Shown here in pieces: positions 1 to 10,850 of a stretch of DNA of 64,000 nt. Below the pieces are notes generated by a model. It was not told the DNA's origin and made no database searches. It saw nothing but the letters and a program-made list of their open reading frames with translations. The stretch is from assembly GCA_026122225.1 (NCBI GenBank), contig JANEZZ010001895.1, positions 186,001-250,000 of the forward strand, read 5' to 3'. The stretch comes from Heloderma charlesbogerti (lineage: Eukaryota > Chordata > Lepidosauria > Squamata > Helodermatidae). Position numbers and translations under genes: made by a program. Position 1 is the stretch's first letter. Each line of letters starts with the position of its first letter.

Positions 1-139
1 AAGCCTGAGTAAACAGATATGTCTTCAAGAGGGTCTAAAGCTTGCCAGTTTCCACCTCTTGGACCACATGTGGAAGAGTGTTCCAGAGGGTGGGTGTCAC
101 CATCAAGGCCTGCTTACAGTACATTAGCAAAAGTTTTCC

Positions 140-505
140 AATTACTTAATAGCAGTAAAATTACTTTTTCCACCTAAATTATGGTGCTGAAATGTGGCAA
201 GCAAAAAGTAATGAGGAACAGAGTTGTGTGAAAGGACTACAAGGTCAGCCAACTTCCAGTATTCAAAACAAATTCCTAGGTTGCAACCTGTACTTAAGTT
301 CCAAGAGGATGTCTTTTCCTCCTGGCTCTGGCTGGTGAATCTTGGGGTTCTAGTGAAAAACAAATTAGATCCAACAAGCCTGAAGTCCGCCTACCCCTGT
401 CCTAAACCATGGTTTGGATCATTATAAGCCAAAAGGCCCCGTTTCATTACAACAGACTAAACACAGCTACCTTCTGATTATTATTTGTAAGTACAGGAAG
501 TTCCT
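140..505. repeat. Unclassified interspersed repeat, copy A
   Basis: This stretch aligns by eye, in the same orientation, with about 9760-10060. Shared blocks in order are GGTGCTGAAATG, CAAATTCCTAGGTT, GTTCTAGTGAAAAACAAA, ACAAGCCTGAAGTC and AAGTACAG. The class is unknown; an LTR or a non-autonomous retroelement tail is possible. Confidence 0.5.
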
Positions 506-731
506 GTTTTCTATGCTCAAGTAATTTTAAACACTATGGAAAAACTACAGGTTAGCAGGCATTTTTCAGCAGCTCAAAGTAAACCTGAAGCAAACAAAAA
601 AACAGCACACATTGGAGACCAGAGAGCCCATCAGCTTAGCTAAAATGGAATCTATCGAATTTTCTCCAGTCATGTATGTATATTCTTCCTTCCATGGAAC
701 TCAAGGAACCACTGACCTGCTTTACACATAA

Positions 732-767
732 TGCCAATTCATGGGTTGTTTAACCCATGAATTGGCA
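732..767. repeat. Perfect 16-bp inverted repeat with 4-nt loop
   Basis: TGCCAATTCATGGGTT at 732-747 is exactly complementary to 752-767, with loop GTTT. The inner GGGTTGTTTAACCC resembles the centre of the large fold-back elements at 49.0 and 56.6 kb, so this may be a remnant of that family. Confidence 0.7.
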
Positions 768-1069
768 GGACTGTGCTGGAGCAAGCATGTTGGCTCCCAC
801 ATGCTCGCCACTTCTGTTTTCATCCACTTTCATAAGCAAGCTAGGAACGACCTGCTGCACTCATTACATAGACTGAGATACTCTGATAATTCAACAATAT
901 CTGTCTGCAAAGCCTGATCAGCCTACTTTAGAACTGTCACTAGAACACATAGATTAGAAATCTTTTGGATCTATTTCAGACGTACTAGTTTGCTACTGAC
1001 ACATATGAAGGCAGTGGAACCATGAGGATCTGAAGTTTGCTAAATAATCAGAGCCTACCCTTAACGTCA

Positions 1070-1203
1070 GGGGTGAGCAACTTCTGGCCCTCCAGATGTT
1101 CTGGCCTACACCTCCCATCATCCCTCACCACTGGCTATGCTAGCCAAGGCTGATGGGAGCTGTAAGCCCAAAGATCTGGAGGGTCACAAGTTGCCCAACG
1201 CTG
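1070..1203. mobile_element. Palindromic MITE (CCTCCAGATGTT family)
   Basis: The ends are CCCTCCAGATGTTCTGGCC and the complementary AAAGATCTGGAGGGT, about 130 bp in total with an imperfect inner palindrome. This family is very common in squamate genomes and is probably hAT-like. At least six further clear copies occur in this window. Confidence 0.7.
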
Positions 1204-1518
1204 CTTAGGCATATACTATCGCAGGTTTTCCTGCTATATTATTTGTTCAACTCTTAATGTAACCTCATTAAATAAGTATAAAAATAGGAAAGGAACATAG
1301 CATTTTCAATAACAGTCTTAGTCAAACAATGGCAAACTTCTACCCAACTCTTCATTCAAGCAAGCCTGCTAGTACTTAGGCCACAGAATTCTGTGCTCTT
1401 AACTAACATGAATAAATGCAAATGTATTTAAGACACACACAGTTGTCTTTTATTCAAGGATTAATCCAGAACAACCAGCTATTCCAAGTTCCATACAGAA
1501 GCAATTCTAGCTCACAAT

Positions 1519-1814
1519 GGGGTGGATCCAGCAAAAGCCTCCCACTAAGGTTCTCCCCGGGGCTGAACTGGGAAGGAGGCAATCTTTGCCAATTCCCCCC
1601 TCTTCCTGCAGTACCCCAAAAACCTGCACCAGAAAGTTGGGGGATGTTCCGGGGGATGTTCTGGAACAGTGGGGGAAGTAGTGTTTGGGGCTGCAGAGGG
1701 AGGGAGGAAATGACAAATAATGCCATCCACCTGCTTCTGCTGGCAAGAGAATTCTGAGCAGATATATGCTATGGAAACGTTACCACCAGCAGGAAAGAAG
1801 CTGGATCCAATCCA
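1519..1814. mobile_element. TIR element with GGATCCAG ends, copy 1
   Basis: The left end GGTGGATCCAGC is matched by the inverted right end GCTGGATCCAATCC. It is about 296 bp, GC-rich, with no convincing coding frame. A similar element lies at 25221-25433. Confidence 0.5.
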
Positions 1815-1835
1815 TTATTCTCAGTGGAGATCGCT

Positions 1836-2050
1836 CCTACTAGTTGTATGTATGTATGTATGTATTACATTTATATCCCATCTTTTTTCCTCTTGCAAGG
1901 AATCCAAAGCAGCTTACATGATCCTTCTCTCCATTTTATCCTCACAACAGCCCTGTGAGGTAGGTTAGGCCATCCAATGAGCTTCATGGCTGCATGGGGA
2001 CTAGAACCCAGATTTACCGAGTCAATTCTACCCACCACACCGACTCTCCA
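1836..2050 (-). mobile_element. MIR/CORE-like SINE, minus strand
   Basis: A TGTATG microsatellite leads into TTTATATCCCATC, CCTCACAACAGCCCTGTGAGG, and an inverted tRNA-like head ending near CACCACACCGACTCT. This is the layout of the common amniote tRNA-derived SINE in reverse orientation. Confidence 0.6.
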
Positions 2051-3107
2051 AAAATGTATATTATGGTTGTATTTATGTAAACCAAGCTATCTTTTGCATG
2101 TATAAAATATGAATTTTGTCCTTGTGATGGTCATTCACTAAACAAATCAATCTGAACATACAAAATCATGAACGTAGATAATTCCACATCACCTTTTACC
2201 AACCTTTAATACCACTGTGTTTTTTTTAAACACAAAATCCAGGCTTGTTAGATCCAATATGCACCCTCCTTAGATCCAGTGTTTCTAACCCTTAATCTCA
2301 AATTGGAACTCAATGATGAGGCCAGAAACTGGAATTTTTACAGCAGATGAAGGACAAAACTAAATGAGAGGTTCAGTATCTTGGATCAAACCTCCCATCT
2401 CCTTAAGTCTCTTAAAAGCAACCACAGTTCCCCCCAAATTGGATGAAGACCATGGCATGAAGGGCTGAAGTCTTTCCCACATGCCCTTTTGTGAATGCAA
2501 GTCACTCATTCTTTAATTTGTCCCACTAAAACATATGGGTACCTGTTCGTTTTCACTGGCTGTTCAAATAGCGTGTGTGGATGGAGGGTTATACCAAGAA
2601 AAAAGCACAGGATAATGGTTCAAAAAACATTCCCTCAAGCACTGTGGTCCTAATCCAATTCAGGGAGCCATGGCCACTTTTAAGAAAAATTTAGAGACAC
2701 AAAAGATATGATCATGGATTCCTAATGTCTGTTTTGCTTTGGCCCTAACATACTCCTAGATTACAGGAATATATCATCGTGAGTATTCAAAATAATTTAC
2801 ACATAGCACTGTACAGCCTACATGTAAACGATGTCAATTGATTTCTAATCAACATTAGTTGATTTCAGTGGGCTCAGGCACACCATAACTCTACATAGGA
2901 CTGGGCAGCCTAAAGCATTTTGGAACTCAACTTTTAGAATGCTTTTAGTGTCATATGTGAAAAAATGTTTTACTTCTCCCACTTCTGCCATAAGAGCATA
3001 AAACCTTTATTGGCTAGAATGTGCATTAAACTTTTAAATGGCTCCTACTTTTTATCTCAGATTAACAGCATTCACAAAAACAGTCGAAGAGCCTGGCTAA
3101 GCAATCC
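2051..3107. other. No recognised feature
   Basis: AT-rich non-coding sequence. A faint partial copy of the 90-bp palindromic repeat may be present near 2830-2915. Nothing else is seen. Confidence 0.5.
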
Positions 3108-3188
3108 TTTACTGACCTACTCAGAAGTAAGTTCCATTGAGTTTGATGGAGATTTCTGCCAGGTAAATAGGCTTAGAATTGCAGCCTT
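3108..3188. mobile_element. Short (about 90 bp) palindromic repeat (AGTAAGT family)
   Basis: CTCAGAAGTAAGTTCCATTG is followed by a partly complementary half and ends AGAATTGCAGCC. This family has inverted ends of the form GGCTGCAATCCTAT and occurs at least seven times in the window. Confidence 0.6.
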
Positions 3189-3631
3189 AATTTCAAGTGG
3201 AAAAAAAATGCCTGCAGCCCATGTCACCTATGCCACACCAGAATTGGTCTTGCCATTGGGCACTGGGTCTTTCCCACTCTACAAAAGTCTTGACCATAAA
3301 AACAATTCCATCAATAGGTAGGTCAAAATCTATTTAGAATATTTTTATCCGGCCCTTCAATCAAATTCTCAGAGCAGCTTACAAAAATCACCCCGCTGGA
3401 AAAACATTATAGTAATCTACTCTAACTCTTTGAAAATTAAGAAATTTTTACAGGTGATGTGATGAATTATTCTTAGTCTGAAGTTTATCACTTGCAAATG
3501 TTAATTTCACTTTGAGATTTATTTGAAAAGCAAGTGAGACAGATTAGTTGTGGCGTAGTGTGGTAAAGTATAAGGTTTAAAATGTATTATGTACATTCTA
3601 GCCAATGTAGATTGTTTTTCATTCTACTTAC

Positions 3632-3667
3632 AGAATTGAGAGGTGCAAGAACCACTGGAGGTACCAT
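3632..3667 (-). other. Candidate 36-nt micro-exon
   Basis: On the minus strand a good pyrimidine tract and acceptor (ttctgtttttgcag) are followed by 36 nt starting ATGGTACC and then a strong GTAAGTAG donor. The length is a multiple of three and no stop occurs in any of its three frames. It could be an alternative leader exon of the gene driven from the 5.4-kb promoter. I do not recognise the peptide in any frame, and chance pairing of splice-like sites is possible. Confidence 0.3.
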
Positions 3668-4401
3668 CTGCAAAAACAGAATTTAAACATTCAAATCTAG
3701 AAGACTAGTGCATCACAAATCAAGAAAACTACACAATGCCTGAGATGTAGGCGAAAGGATCAATGGTTTTAAAATCCAGATGATTCAAACTACACCACGT
3801 GATTCAACAGAAAACGTGAAAAGCAATCAGTTACCAGCCTATATCCTTCCTGACCCTAATCTGGCCAGGTACATATAGAGAATGAGGTAATATTAAAGCC
3901 TGGGAGAAATTATGCAGGATAGCTATCAAACTGATGGCCACCATACTAGTAAGCATGGGGTTCCTGTCCTTGACAACACTTCCAAAAATAATTAATGGAA
4001 TTGATGGTATCATAATTCAACCTAAACAGATTCCAAACACTACTATCACAACCACTGCACCATGATCATGACACAAGTTGTTTAAAATGAAACTTTCCTA
4101 GCACAGAGAAATTTTCCAACAGCTATTACAATAAAGTGTAAATTTAAAAACCTCCACCTTCTCAATCTGAAGATGTGTTACATATGTGTTATTTCAAGGG
4201 CTTTTTTAAACCAGCATTTCAAATACTGAGTGAACTAATACGTCTACCCAAGTTTACCCAGGAAGTCAAGGGACAGTGGAGGAGGGGGGGGGAGAACAGC
4301 AAGAAACCTTGTTTTAAGTCCCGCCAAAACACTGCCTAAGGAAGGACACTGACATCGTGATTTCTCTATTAACAGTCATAGAACAGCTCGAGCCTGATAC
4401 A

Positions 4402-4500
4402 CTAGCAGTGCAACCCTATGCACGTGTGCTCAGAAGTAAGTCCCACTGAGTTCAATGGAGCTTACTCCTTGGAGAGTGGGTAAAGTCTGCAGCCTTAGCC
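4402..4500. mobile_element. Short palindromic repeat (AGTAAGT family)
   Basis: AGTGCAACCCTATGCAC begins it and CTGCAGCC ends it; the core AGTAAGTCCCACTGAGTTC folds back on GGAGCTTACT. Confidence 0.65.
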
Positions 4501-4679
4501 AGTTCTCACCACCTACTTTCACATGTCCTGGTTTCAGACATCTCACTTCTACTACCCCTAAGCAAAGCTTAACTTCACATCTCGACTCAGGCAAGGAAGC
4601 AAGTCCAAAGGTTATGTTTGACGATTAGAGAAACTAAAAGGAGTCATGCTACTACTTTTTATAAAAAACGTCGTTTGCA

Positions 4680-6010
4680 ACTGGCGCCCGGTAGGAAATA
4701 CAGAGAATATAAATGGCACTCCCTGCATTCCCGCCGCCCAGAAGACAGACCACACGAGTTCTCACACCAGCAAGTGCCCCTTGAAGCCGGTAAGGGCGAA
4801 AGAATGAGTGCGTGTGAATGCATATATACGTGTTCCCGCTCCCTCCTCAGAGGAGACGCGCATCCCCTCTTTGGTGGGGGAAAGGTCATTAACTCAAACC
4901 CTGCCGTCGGGGGAAGAAAAGGCATCGAGTACCTTCGCTTCCCACCCCATCATCCCACGGTAGAGAAGGGGGTCAGGCCGCTGCGACACAGAAGGGGGGG
5001 AGGGGGCGGCCACATCTCAGGAAGCAAAACAAACCGGGCAACTAGGCCGCTGCTCTCGGAGTGGGGGGGAGCGGGGGGGAGGAAGGCCCGATTCCACTCG
5101 CCCTCGAATCAAGACACGGGAACGAGGGATGGTGAAGGGGAGAGTGAGAGAGAAAGAACTACCTCAGCCCAAGCGAGTCCTCCCCTCCCCGTCGCCCACC
5201 CGACGCGATTTCTCGGAGGAACGACCACCCCCCGCTTCCTTTCTTCACTCTCCGCGAGCCATATGAAGATGGTACCAACTCGACTCAAGCCGCTAAGGAA
5301 AAGCAGACCCACTCACGCAGCCCCTACCTCAGAGAGTATGTCTCCCCCCACCCCTGGCGGACCCCCCGCTCAGGCGGGAAAACTGCTGCTGGCCACCATC
5401 ACCGACTCTTCAAGATGGCGGACATAGCTCCTCCGAGCCCTCCTCTATCCCCGTCCCCCCCATTCCTGCCAATCAACCCTCTACGGATCGCACCTTTCCT
5501 CATCCATCTCCTCTTCCATTGGACAATGGTAAAAGCCTCTATTTTCTACTGGTTCCACTGTGTCGTCGATCACAAGACAAGCACTTTCCCATTGGGCAAT
5601 TGAGGGATAAGGGCCGGGGTCACGGCTTCATTTAACCCAATCAGCGTGTCCGGAGGGGCGGCTTCGGCTCCCCACCTCCACGCCTTAGCAACAACCTTAC
5701 GTCACTTTGAAAGGCATTCATGTTGTCCAACTGAAACCTTCCGTTCCGTTTAAAAATAAACCAGTAGTGTCCAATCACTCACCGTAGGACTCAGACCAAT
5801 GAGAATTAACGGAGGCAGAGCTAAAGACGGCGCTCCCCGCACACTAATGACTATGGGCGAACAAGTTTTCCTACTGGGCAGCGTAAGAGCCCGCCCCGTC
5901 ATTCAATTGAAGGAATCGAACCGCCTGGCAACAACGACTTCCATAATAGATGGGGGCGGGGATTAAGAGGAACGTGGCTGAGAAGGAGAGCTACTTGTAC
6001 GCCTATCGAA
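4680..6010 (-). promoter_or_regulatory. PPP6R3: CpG-island promoter, probably of PPP6R3
   Basis: The region is GC- and CpG-rich compared with its surroundings. Six CCAAT boxes in both orientations lie at 5469-5473, 5518-5522, 5591-5595, 5637-5641, 5771-5775 and 5796-5800. A GC box lies near 5952 and a YY1-type CAAGATGGCGG at 5411-5421. CCAAT boxes normally sit upstream of the start, and here they are all to the right of the YY1 motif, so transcription most likely runs leftwards. PPP6R3 (a PP6 phosphatase regulatory subunit) follows LRP5 in tandem in other vertebrates. That identity is inferred from synteny only; no coding exon of it was seen. Confidence 0.6.
5328..5425 (-). other. Candidate non-coding first exon at the CpG promoter
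   Basis: Reading leftwards from the YY1-like motif, the minus strand reaches CTGAG followed by GTAGGG, a plausible donor at 5327/5326. The stretch contains only a very short open frame (ATGGTGGCC to a stop ten codons on), so it would be 5' UTR. The start site is approximate. Confidence 0.35.
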
Positions 6011-6026
6011 AAGCGGCTTTCGGGTA

Positions 6027-6099
6027 GGGGAATTAGCTCAAATGGTAGAGCGCTCGCTTAGCATGCGAGAGGTAGCGGGATCGATGCCCGCATTCTCCA
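6027..6099 (+). tRNA. tRNA-Ala (AGC)
   Basis: A 73-nt cloverleaf. The acceptor stem GGGGAAT pairs with ATTCTCC (one G-U), with discriminator A at 6099. The A box is TAGCTCAAATGGTAGAGCG, the anticodon arm CTCGC-TTAGCAT-GCGAG has anticodon AGC, and the B box GGGATCGATGCCC forms the T arm. There is no intron. It appears to be a functional alanine tRNA for GCU/GCC codons, not a SINE head, because all stems are intact and no SINE body follows. Confidence 0.95.
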
Positions 6100-6100
6100 G

Positions 6101-6104
6101 TTTT
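6101..6104 (+). terminator. Pol III terminator of tRNA-Ala
   Basis: A TTTT run begins two bases after the tRNA 3' end, the usual RNA polymerase III stop. Confidence 0.7.
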
Positions 6105-6760
6105 GGCTTGTCCTGGTTCGGTTTGGAATTCTGTTCAAAAAATGTCCAGAGGAGGAACCATGTCATTCTGTTGCACTCACTACTAAAGACTGACAAATTT
6201 ATTCTGGCCTGAAGAAATTATTTAGTCTTTAAGGTGGCACGTGTCTCTTTGTGTGTAAATTCTATTCTGTAGTAACCTTTTGATAAATGCAGAAAAAGCT
6301 TAAATTTGCATTTATATTCCATCTCACCAGCATTATGTAACAGGCCCGCAACATCTTCTTCCCCTGGCTTTACGCTTTAAAAAGGCTTTGAACGTTTTTT
6401 GAAAGGAACAGCCCCATAAATAAATATAGCTTTACTCCTTAGAATGTGCATGCCAACGTTTAAAAACCTTGCGCGATCGCGGCGTTTCTTGGGGGGAGGA
6501 GAGAGGAAGGGAAAGAAAAATGTGGTCAAAGAGTTGCTGAAAACGCGATGGAAACTTCATGCATCTTTCTTGAAAACCCCATAATGGATCTAGGCAGCTC
6601 ACATTTAAAAAATGTTAATGCACAAATATATAGGACAGTGGAGTTGGGAAGCATGGCTCAGGAGTTGCTGTGGTCCAATGCAGATGAATTTCAGTCCCTC
6701 TGAAATCAACAGCTAAAATTGATGGATAAAACCTGGGAATAAAATTCAGTACTAGCCTGG
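6105..6760. other. No recognised feature between tRNA-Ala and BovB copy 1
   Basis: Mixed-composition sequence with one CpG-containing patch (GCGATCGCGGCG near 6473). No repeat family or exon is recognised. Confidence 0.5.
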
Positions 6761-9734
6761 TTGTTGTTGTTGTTGTTCAGTCGTTCAGTCGAGTCCGACT
6801 CTTCGTGACCCCATGGACCATAGCACGCCAGGCCTTCCTGTCCTGCGCTCTCTCCCGGAGTGTGCTCAAGTTCATATTCATTGCATCAGTGATGCTATCC
6901 AGCCATCTCATCCTCTGCCGTCCCCTTCTCCTTTTGCCTTCAGTCTTTCCCAGCATCAGGATCTTTTCCATGGACTTTTCTCTTCGCATTAGGTGGCCAA
7001 AATAGTTGAGCTTCAGCTTCAGGATCTGCCCTTCCAATGAGCAGTCAGGGTTGATTTCCTTTAGGATGGACTGATTGGACCTCCTTGCAGTCCAGGGGAC
7101 TCGTAAGAGTCTTCTCCAGCACCACAGTTCGAAAGCATCAATTCTTCGGCGCTCAGCCTTCCTTATAGTCCAGCTCTCACAGCCATACATTACTACTGGG
7201 AAAACCATAGCTTTGATTAGACGGACCTTTGTCGGCAAGGTGATGTCTCTGCTTCTTACTATGCTGTCTAGGTTGGCCATAGCTTTCCTCCCAAGGAGCA
7301 AGCGTTTTTTAATTTCCTGGCTACAGTCATCATCTGCAGTGATCTTGGAGCCCAAGAAAGTAAAATCTGTCACTACTTCCATTTCTTCCCCTTCTATATG
7401 CCAGGAAGTGATGGGGCCAGATGCCATGATCTTAGTTTTTTTAATGTTGAGTTTCAAACCAGCTTTGCACTCTCCTCTTTCACCCTCAACAAGAGGCTCT
7501 TGAGATCCTCTTCACTTTCTGCCATTAGGGTGGTATCGTCTGCATATCGGAGGTTGTTGATATTTCTCCCGGCAATCTTAATTCCGACCTCTGATTCATC
7601 CAACCCGGCATTTCTCATGATGTACTCTGCATATAAGTTAAATAAGCAGGGTGACAATATGCAGCCTTGTCGTACTCCTTTCCCAATTTTGAACCAATCG
7701 GTTGTTCCATGTTCTTACTGTTGCTTCTTGACCCTCGTACAGGTTTCTCAGGAGACAGGTAAGGTGGTCTGGTACTCCCATCTCTTTCAGAATTTGCCAC
7801 AGTTTGTTGTGATCCACACAAACAAAGGCTTTAGCATAGTCAATGAAGCAGAAATAGACGTTTTTCTGGAATTCTCTTGCTTTCTCCATGATGCAGCGAA
7901 TGTTGGCGATTTGATCTCTAGTTCCTCTGCCTCTTCGAAACCCAGCTTGTACTTCCGGTAGTTCTCGGTTCGCATACTGCTGAAGCCTAGCTTGTAGGAT
8001 TTTGAGCATCACCTTGCTGGCATGTGAAATGAGCGCAATTGTGCGGTAGTTTGAACACTCTTTGGCGTTGCCCTTCTTTGGAATTGGAATGTAAACTGAC
8101 CTTTTCCAGTCTTGTGGCCACTGTTGAGTGTTCCAGATTTGTTGGCATATTGAATGCAGCACTTTAACAGCATCATCTTTGAGGATTTTAAATAGCTCAG
8201 CTGGAATACTGTCATCTCGGCTAGCTTTGTTGTTACTAATGCTTCCTAAGGCCCACTTGACTTCACTCTCAAAGATGTCCGGCTCAAGTTCAGTGACCGC
8301 ACTATCATGGCTATCAAGGACATTACTATCATGGCTATCAAGGACATTAAGATCTTTCCTGTATAGTTCTTCTGTGTATTCTTTCCACCTCTTCTTAATC
8401 TCATCTGCTCCTGTGAGGTCCCTGCCTTCTTTGTCCTTTATCATGCCTGTCTTTGCACAAAACGTTCCCTTGAGATCTCCGATTTTCTTGAAGAGATCTC
8501 TAGTCTTTCCCATTCTGTTGTTTTCCTCGATTTCCTTGCATTGTTCATTTAAGAAGGCCTTCTTGTCTCTCCTTGCTATTCTCTGGAACTCTGCATTCAG
8601 TTGGATATATCTTCCCCTTTCTCCCTTGCTTTTCGCTTCCCTTCTTTCCTCAGCTACTTGTAAAGCCTCATCAGACAGCCACTTGGCTTTCTTGCATTTC
8701 TTTTTCTTTGGGATGGATTTCGTTGCTGCCTCCTGAACAACGTTACGGACCTCTGTCCATAGTTCCTCAGGCACTCTGTCTATCAGGTCTAATCCCTGAA
8801 ATCTATTCCTCACCTCCACTGTATATTCATCAGGGATATGATTTAGGTCATACCTGAATGGTTTAGTGGTTTTCCCTACGTTCTTCAATTTCAGCCGAAA
8901 TTTTGCAAGAAGCAGCTCATGATCTGAGCCACAGTCAGCTCCAGGTCTTGTTTTTACTGACTGTATGGAGCTTCTCCATCTTTGGCTGCAAAGGACATAA
9001 TCAATCTGATTTCGATATTGACCATCTGGTGATGTCCATGTGTAGAGTCGTCTCTTGTGCTGTTGGAAAAGAGTGTTTGCTATGATCAGTGTGTTCTCTT
9101 GGCAAAACTCTATTAGCTTTTGTCCTGCTTCATTTTGTACACCAAGGCCATGCTTGCCTGTTATCCCGGTGATTTCTTGACTTCCTACTTTAGCATTCCA
9201 ATCCCCTAGGATGAAGAGGACATCTTTTTTTGGTGTTAGTTCTAGAAGGTGTTGTAGGTCTTCATAGAACCGATCAACCTCAGCTTCTTCGGCATCAGTG
9301 GTTGGGGCATAGACTTGAATTACTGTGATGTTGAATGGTTTGCCTTGGATTCGTACTGAGATCATTCTATCATTTTTAAGATTGTACCCCTAAGATTTTA
9401 AGATTAAAAGTACTGCTTTTCCCACCCTTTTGTTGACTATGAGTGCTACTCCATTTCTTCTAAGGGATTCTTGCCCACAATAGTAGATATGATGGTCACC
9501 TGAATTAAATTCGCCCATGCCTGTCCATTTTAGTTCGCTGATTCCCAAGATGTCGATGTTCAATCTTGCCATCTCATGTTTGACCACCTCCAGCTTACCT
9601 TGATTCATTGATCTGACATTCCAGGTTCCTAAACAATATTGTTCTTTACAGCATCGGATTTTCTTTTCACCACCAGACACATCCACAGCTGAGTGTCCTT
9701 TCGGCTTTGGCCCAGCCGCTTCACTCTTTCTGGC
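6761..9734 (-). mobile_element. BovB (RTE) LINE copy 1, 5'-truncated
   Basis: The minus-strand 3' tail is at the left, a (TTG)n run on the plus strand followed by the conserved TCAGTCG terminus. The element reads rightwards to 9734, where homology to the other copies stops within the ORF leader (AARKSEAAG region). It therefore lacks roughly 370 bp of the 5' end. No target-site duplication could be found. It keeps the 24-nt stretch at 7902-7925 that copies 2 and 3 have lost. Confidence 0.95.
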
Positions 9735-9740
9735 TCCCAC
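6777..9740 (-). pseudogene. BovB endonuclease/reverse transcriptase ORF, broken (copy 1)
   Basis: In three frame segments, 9740-9390, 9365-7638 and 7657-6777, this copy retains the APE-type endonuclease (ELKWTG, GDWNAKVG, GSDHELL), the RT fingers and palm (FRRGRGTRDQ, FIDYAKAF, YADDTTLMA) and the C-terminal Cys/Trp-rich region (WCWRRLLRVPW). The frame is lost near 9390 by a small AAGATTTTAAGATT duplication and again near 7650-7710. A 24-nt tandem duplication at about 8303-8350 repeats an NVLDSHDS block. It is non-functional as it stands. Confidence 0.93.
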
Positions 9741-9759
9741 TTACTTAACAACAGCAACA

Positions 9760-10060
9760 ACAAAATGACTTTTCTGACCTAAATTAGGCTGCTGAAATGA
9801 AGATAGCGTGGAGGAGAAACCAAGAGGGGATTTTGAGAGTAAGGACTGTGAGCGGAGTTCAGTTCTCGTACTGAAAACAAATTCCTAGGTTCCGAATGTG
9901 CTTAAAGGCACTCTGTTAATTCCAAGTGCCTGGCTTTTGTACTGGGCTCTAGGTGGTGGATCTCGGAGTTCTAATAAAAAACAAAGAAGACCAGACAAGC
10001 CCGATGTCTGCCAACTCCTGCTGTAAAGACACATTTGTAAGTACAGCCAGTCTTCCAACC
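9760..10060. repeat. Unclassified interspersed repeat, copy B
   Basis: Partner of the repeat at 140-505, diverged but collinear. It lies directly right of BovB copy 1. An AATAAAAAAC stretch near 9974 could be a polyadenylation signal. Confidence 0.5.
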
Positions 10061-10191
10061 CTGTATTTAACAGTGAAAATTAAGAAATGAAACTGTGTTT
10101 TAGACCATTACTATACTTGCTTGAAGTAAGCCTTTGATGTTGTGCTAGTTTTACCCGTGTTGAAATAAATGGCTGGACAGTCCATGATTTA

Positions 10192-10576
10192 GGGCGCATT
10201 CCTATGGGGATAGGCAGCCACCTCCAAACTCGGAGGGGGCCACCTATCCAGTGCACAGCAAGAGAAGCACATAGGGGATCGTTCCCTCCGCACTTCTCCT
10301 GCCCTGCATTTGCAGCTAGAGAGCCGATTTCAGCTGCCTAGCTGCAGGAAGGCAGAGCAGGGGAGGAGGCTGCTGGACGACGCATACGATGTGTCATATC
10401 AGCATTTCCGCCCTCCCCGCCCCGGGGCCACTCCATGCTCCTCTTCCGAACATGGGGGGGCGAGGCCGTTCCATGCTGCCTGTGAGGCAGCATGGGAGGA
10501 GGGGAAGATCGGTTCCTAGAAATTCACATATCCTATGGCTGCCTAGCCGCTGCCTAGCAGCCATAAGATTGCTGCC
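10192..10576. mobile_element. PIF/Harbinger-like MITE, copy A
   Basis: The terminal inverted repeat GGGCGCATTCCTATGG pairs with a degraded right end AAGATTGCTGCC, and TTA flanks both ends (10189-10191 and 10577-10579). A 3-bp TTA/TAA duplication is typical of PIF/Harbinger. The 385-bp body is GC-rich. It is inverted relative to the copy at 27914. Confidence 0.6.
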
Positions 10577-10599
10577 TTACTTGGCTTAAAGGGTGACAA

Positions 10600-10695
10600 T
10601 CCAAAGGCTTCAATCCAATGGCATAATTACTAGGGAGTAAGTCCCACTGGACACAGGTGGGACTCACTTCTAAGTAAAAATGCACAGAACCGAGC
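10600..10695. mobile_element. Short palindromic repeat (AGTAAGT family)
   Basis: GGGAGTAAGTCCCACTGG folds back on GGTGGGACTCACTTCTAAGT. Confidence 0.55.
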
Positions 10696-10756
10696 TTCAC
10701 AGGTATTTAGGTAGTGTCTCTGATTAACCCATTCCTTGATCCCAGCCAGTATTGTA

Positions 10757-10850
10757 GAACAGGGATGGGCAGAAAGTAGGTCTCCAGATGTTTTGGACTT
10801 CAACTCCCAGAAGCCTGTGCATTATACTGGACAAGCAGATAATCTTCTAG
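10757..10850. mobile_element. Partial palindromic MITE (CCTCCAGATGTT family)
   Basis: Only one half is clear (GTCTCCAGATGTTTTGGACT and CAACTCCCAGAAGCC). It is followed by another GCCCTGGAGG fragment near 10870 and an (AC)n run at about 10938-10957. Confidence 0.5.

Noticed and set aside
3831..4013. Minus-strand frame with a possible acceptor (tttctcccag) as another exon of the left gene
   Set aside because: The donor candidate is weak and the translation is unrecognised; it is less convincing than the 36-nt block nearby.
4618..5427. 269-codon open frame in the CpG-rich region
   Set aside because: Low-complexity, Arg/Pro/Ser/Gly-rich translation with no domain; open frames arise easily in GC-rich DNA, and it overlaps the promoter.
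5415..5603. ATGGCGGACATAGCT as a translation start reading rightwards
   Set aside because: It fits a YY1 motif at a transcription start better, the frame has no recognisable product, and the CCAAT boxes lie within it.
8128..8736. Hydrophobic open frames antisense to the BovB copies (also at 37334-37918 and 45397-45981)
   Set aside because: They are mirror frames of the BovB ORF and recur only because the LINE recurs.
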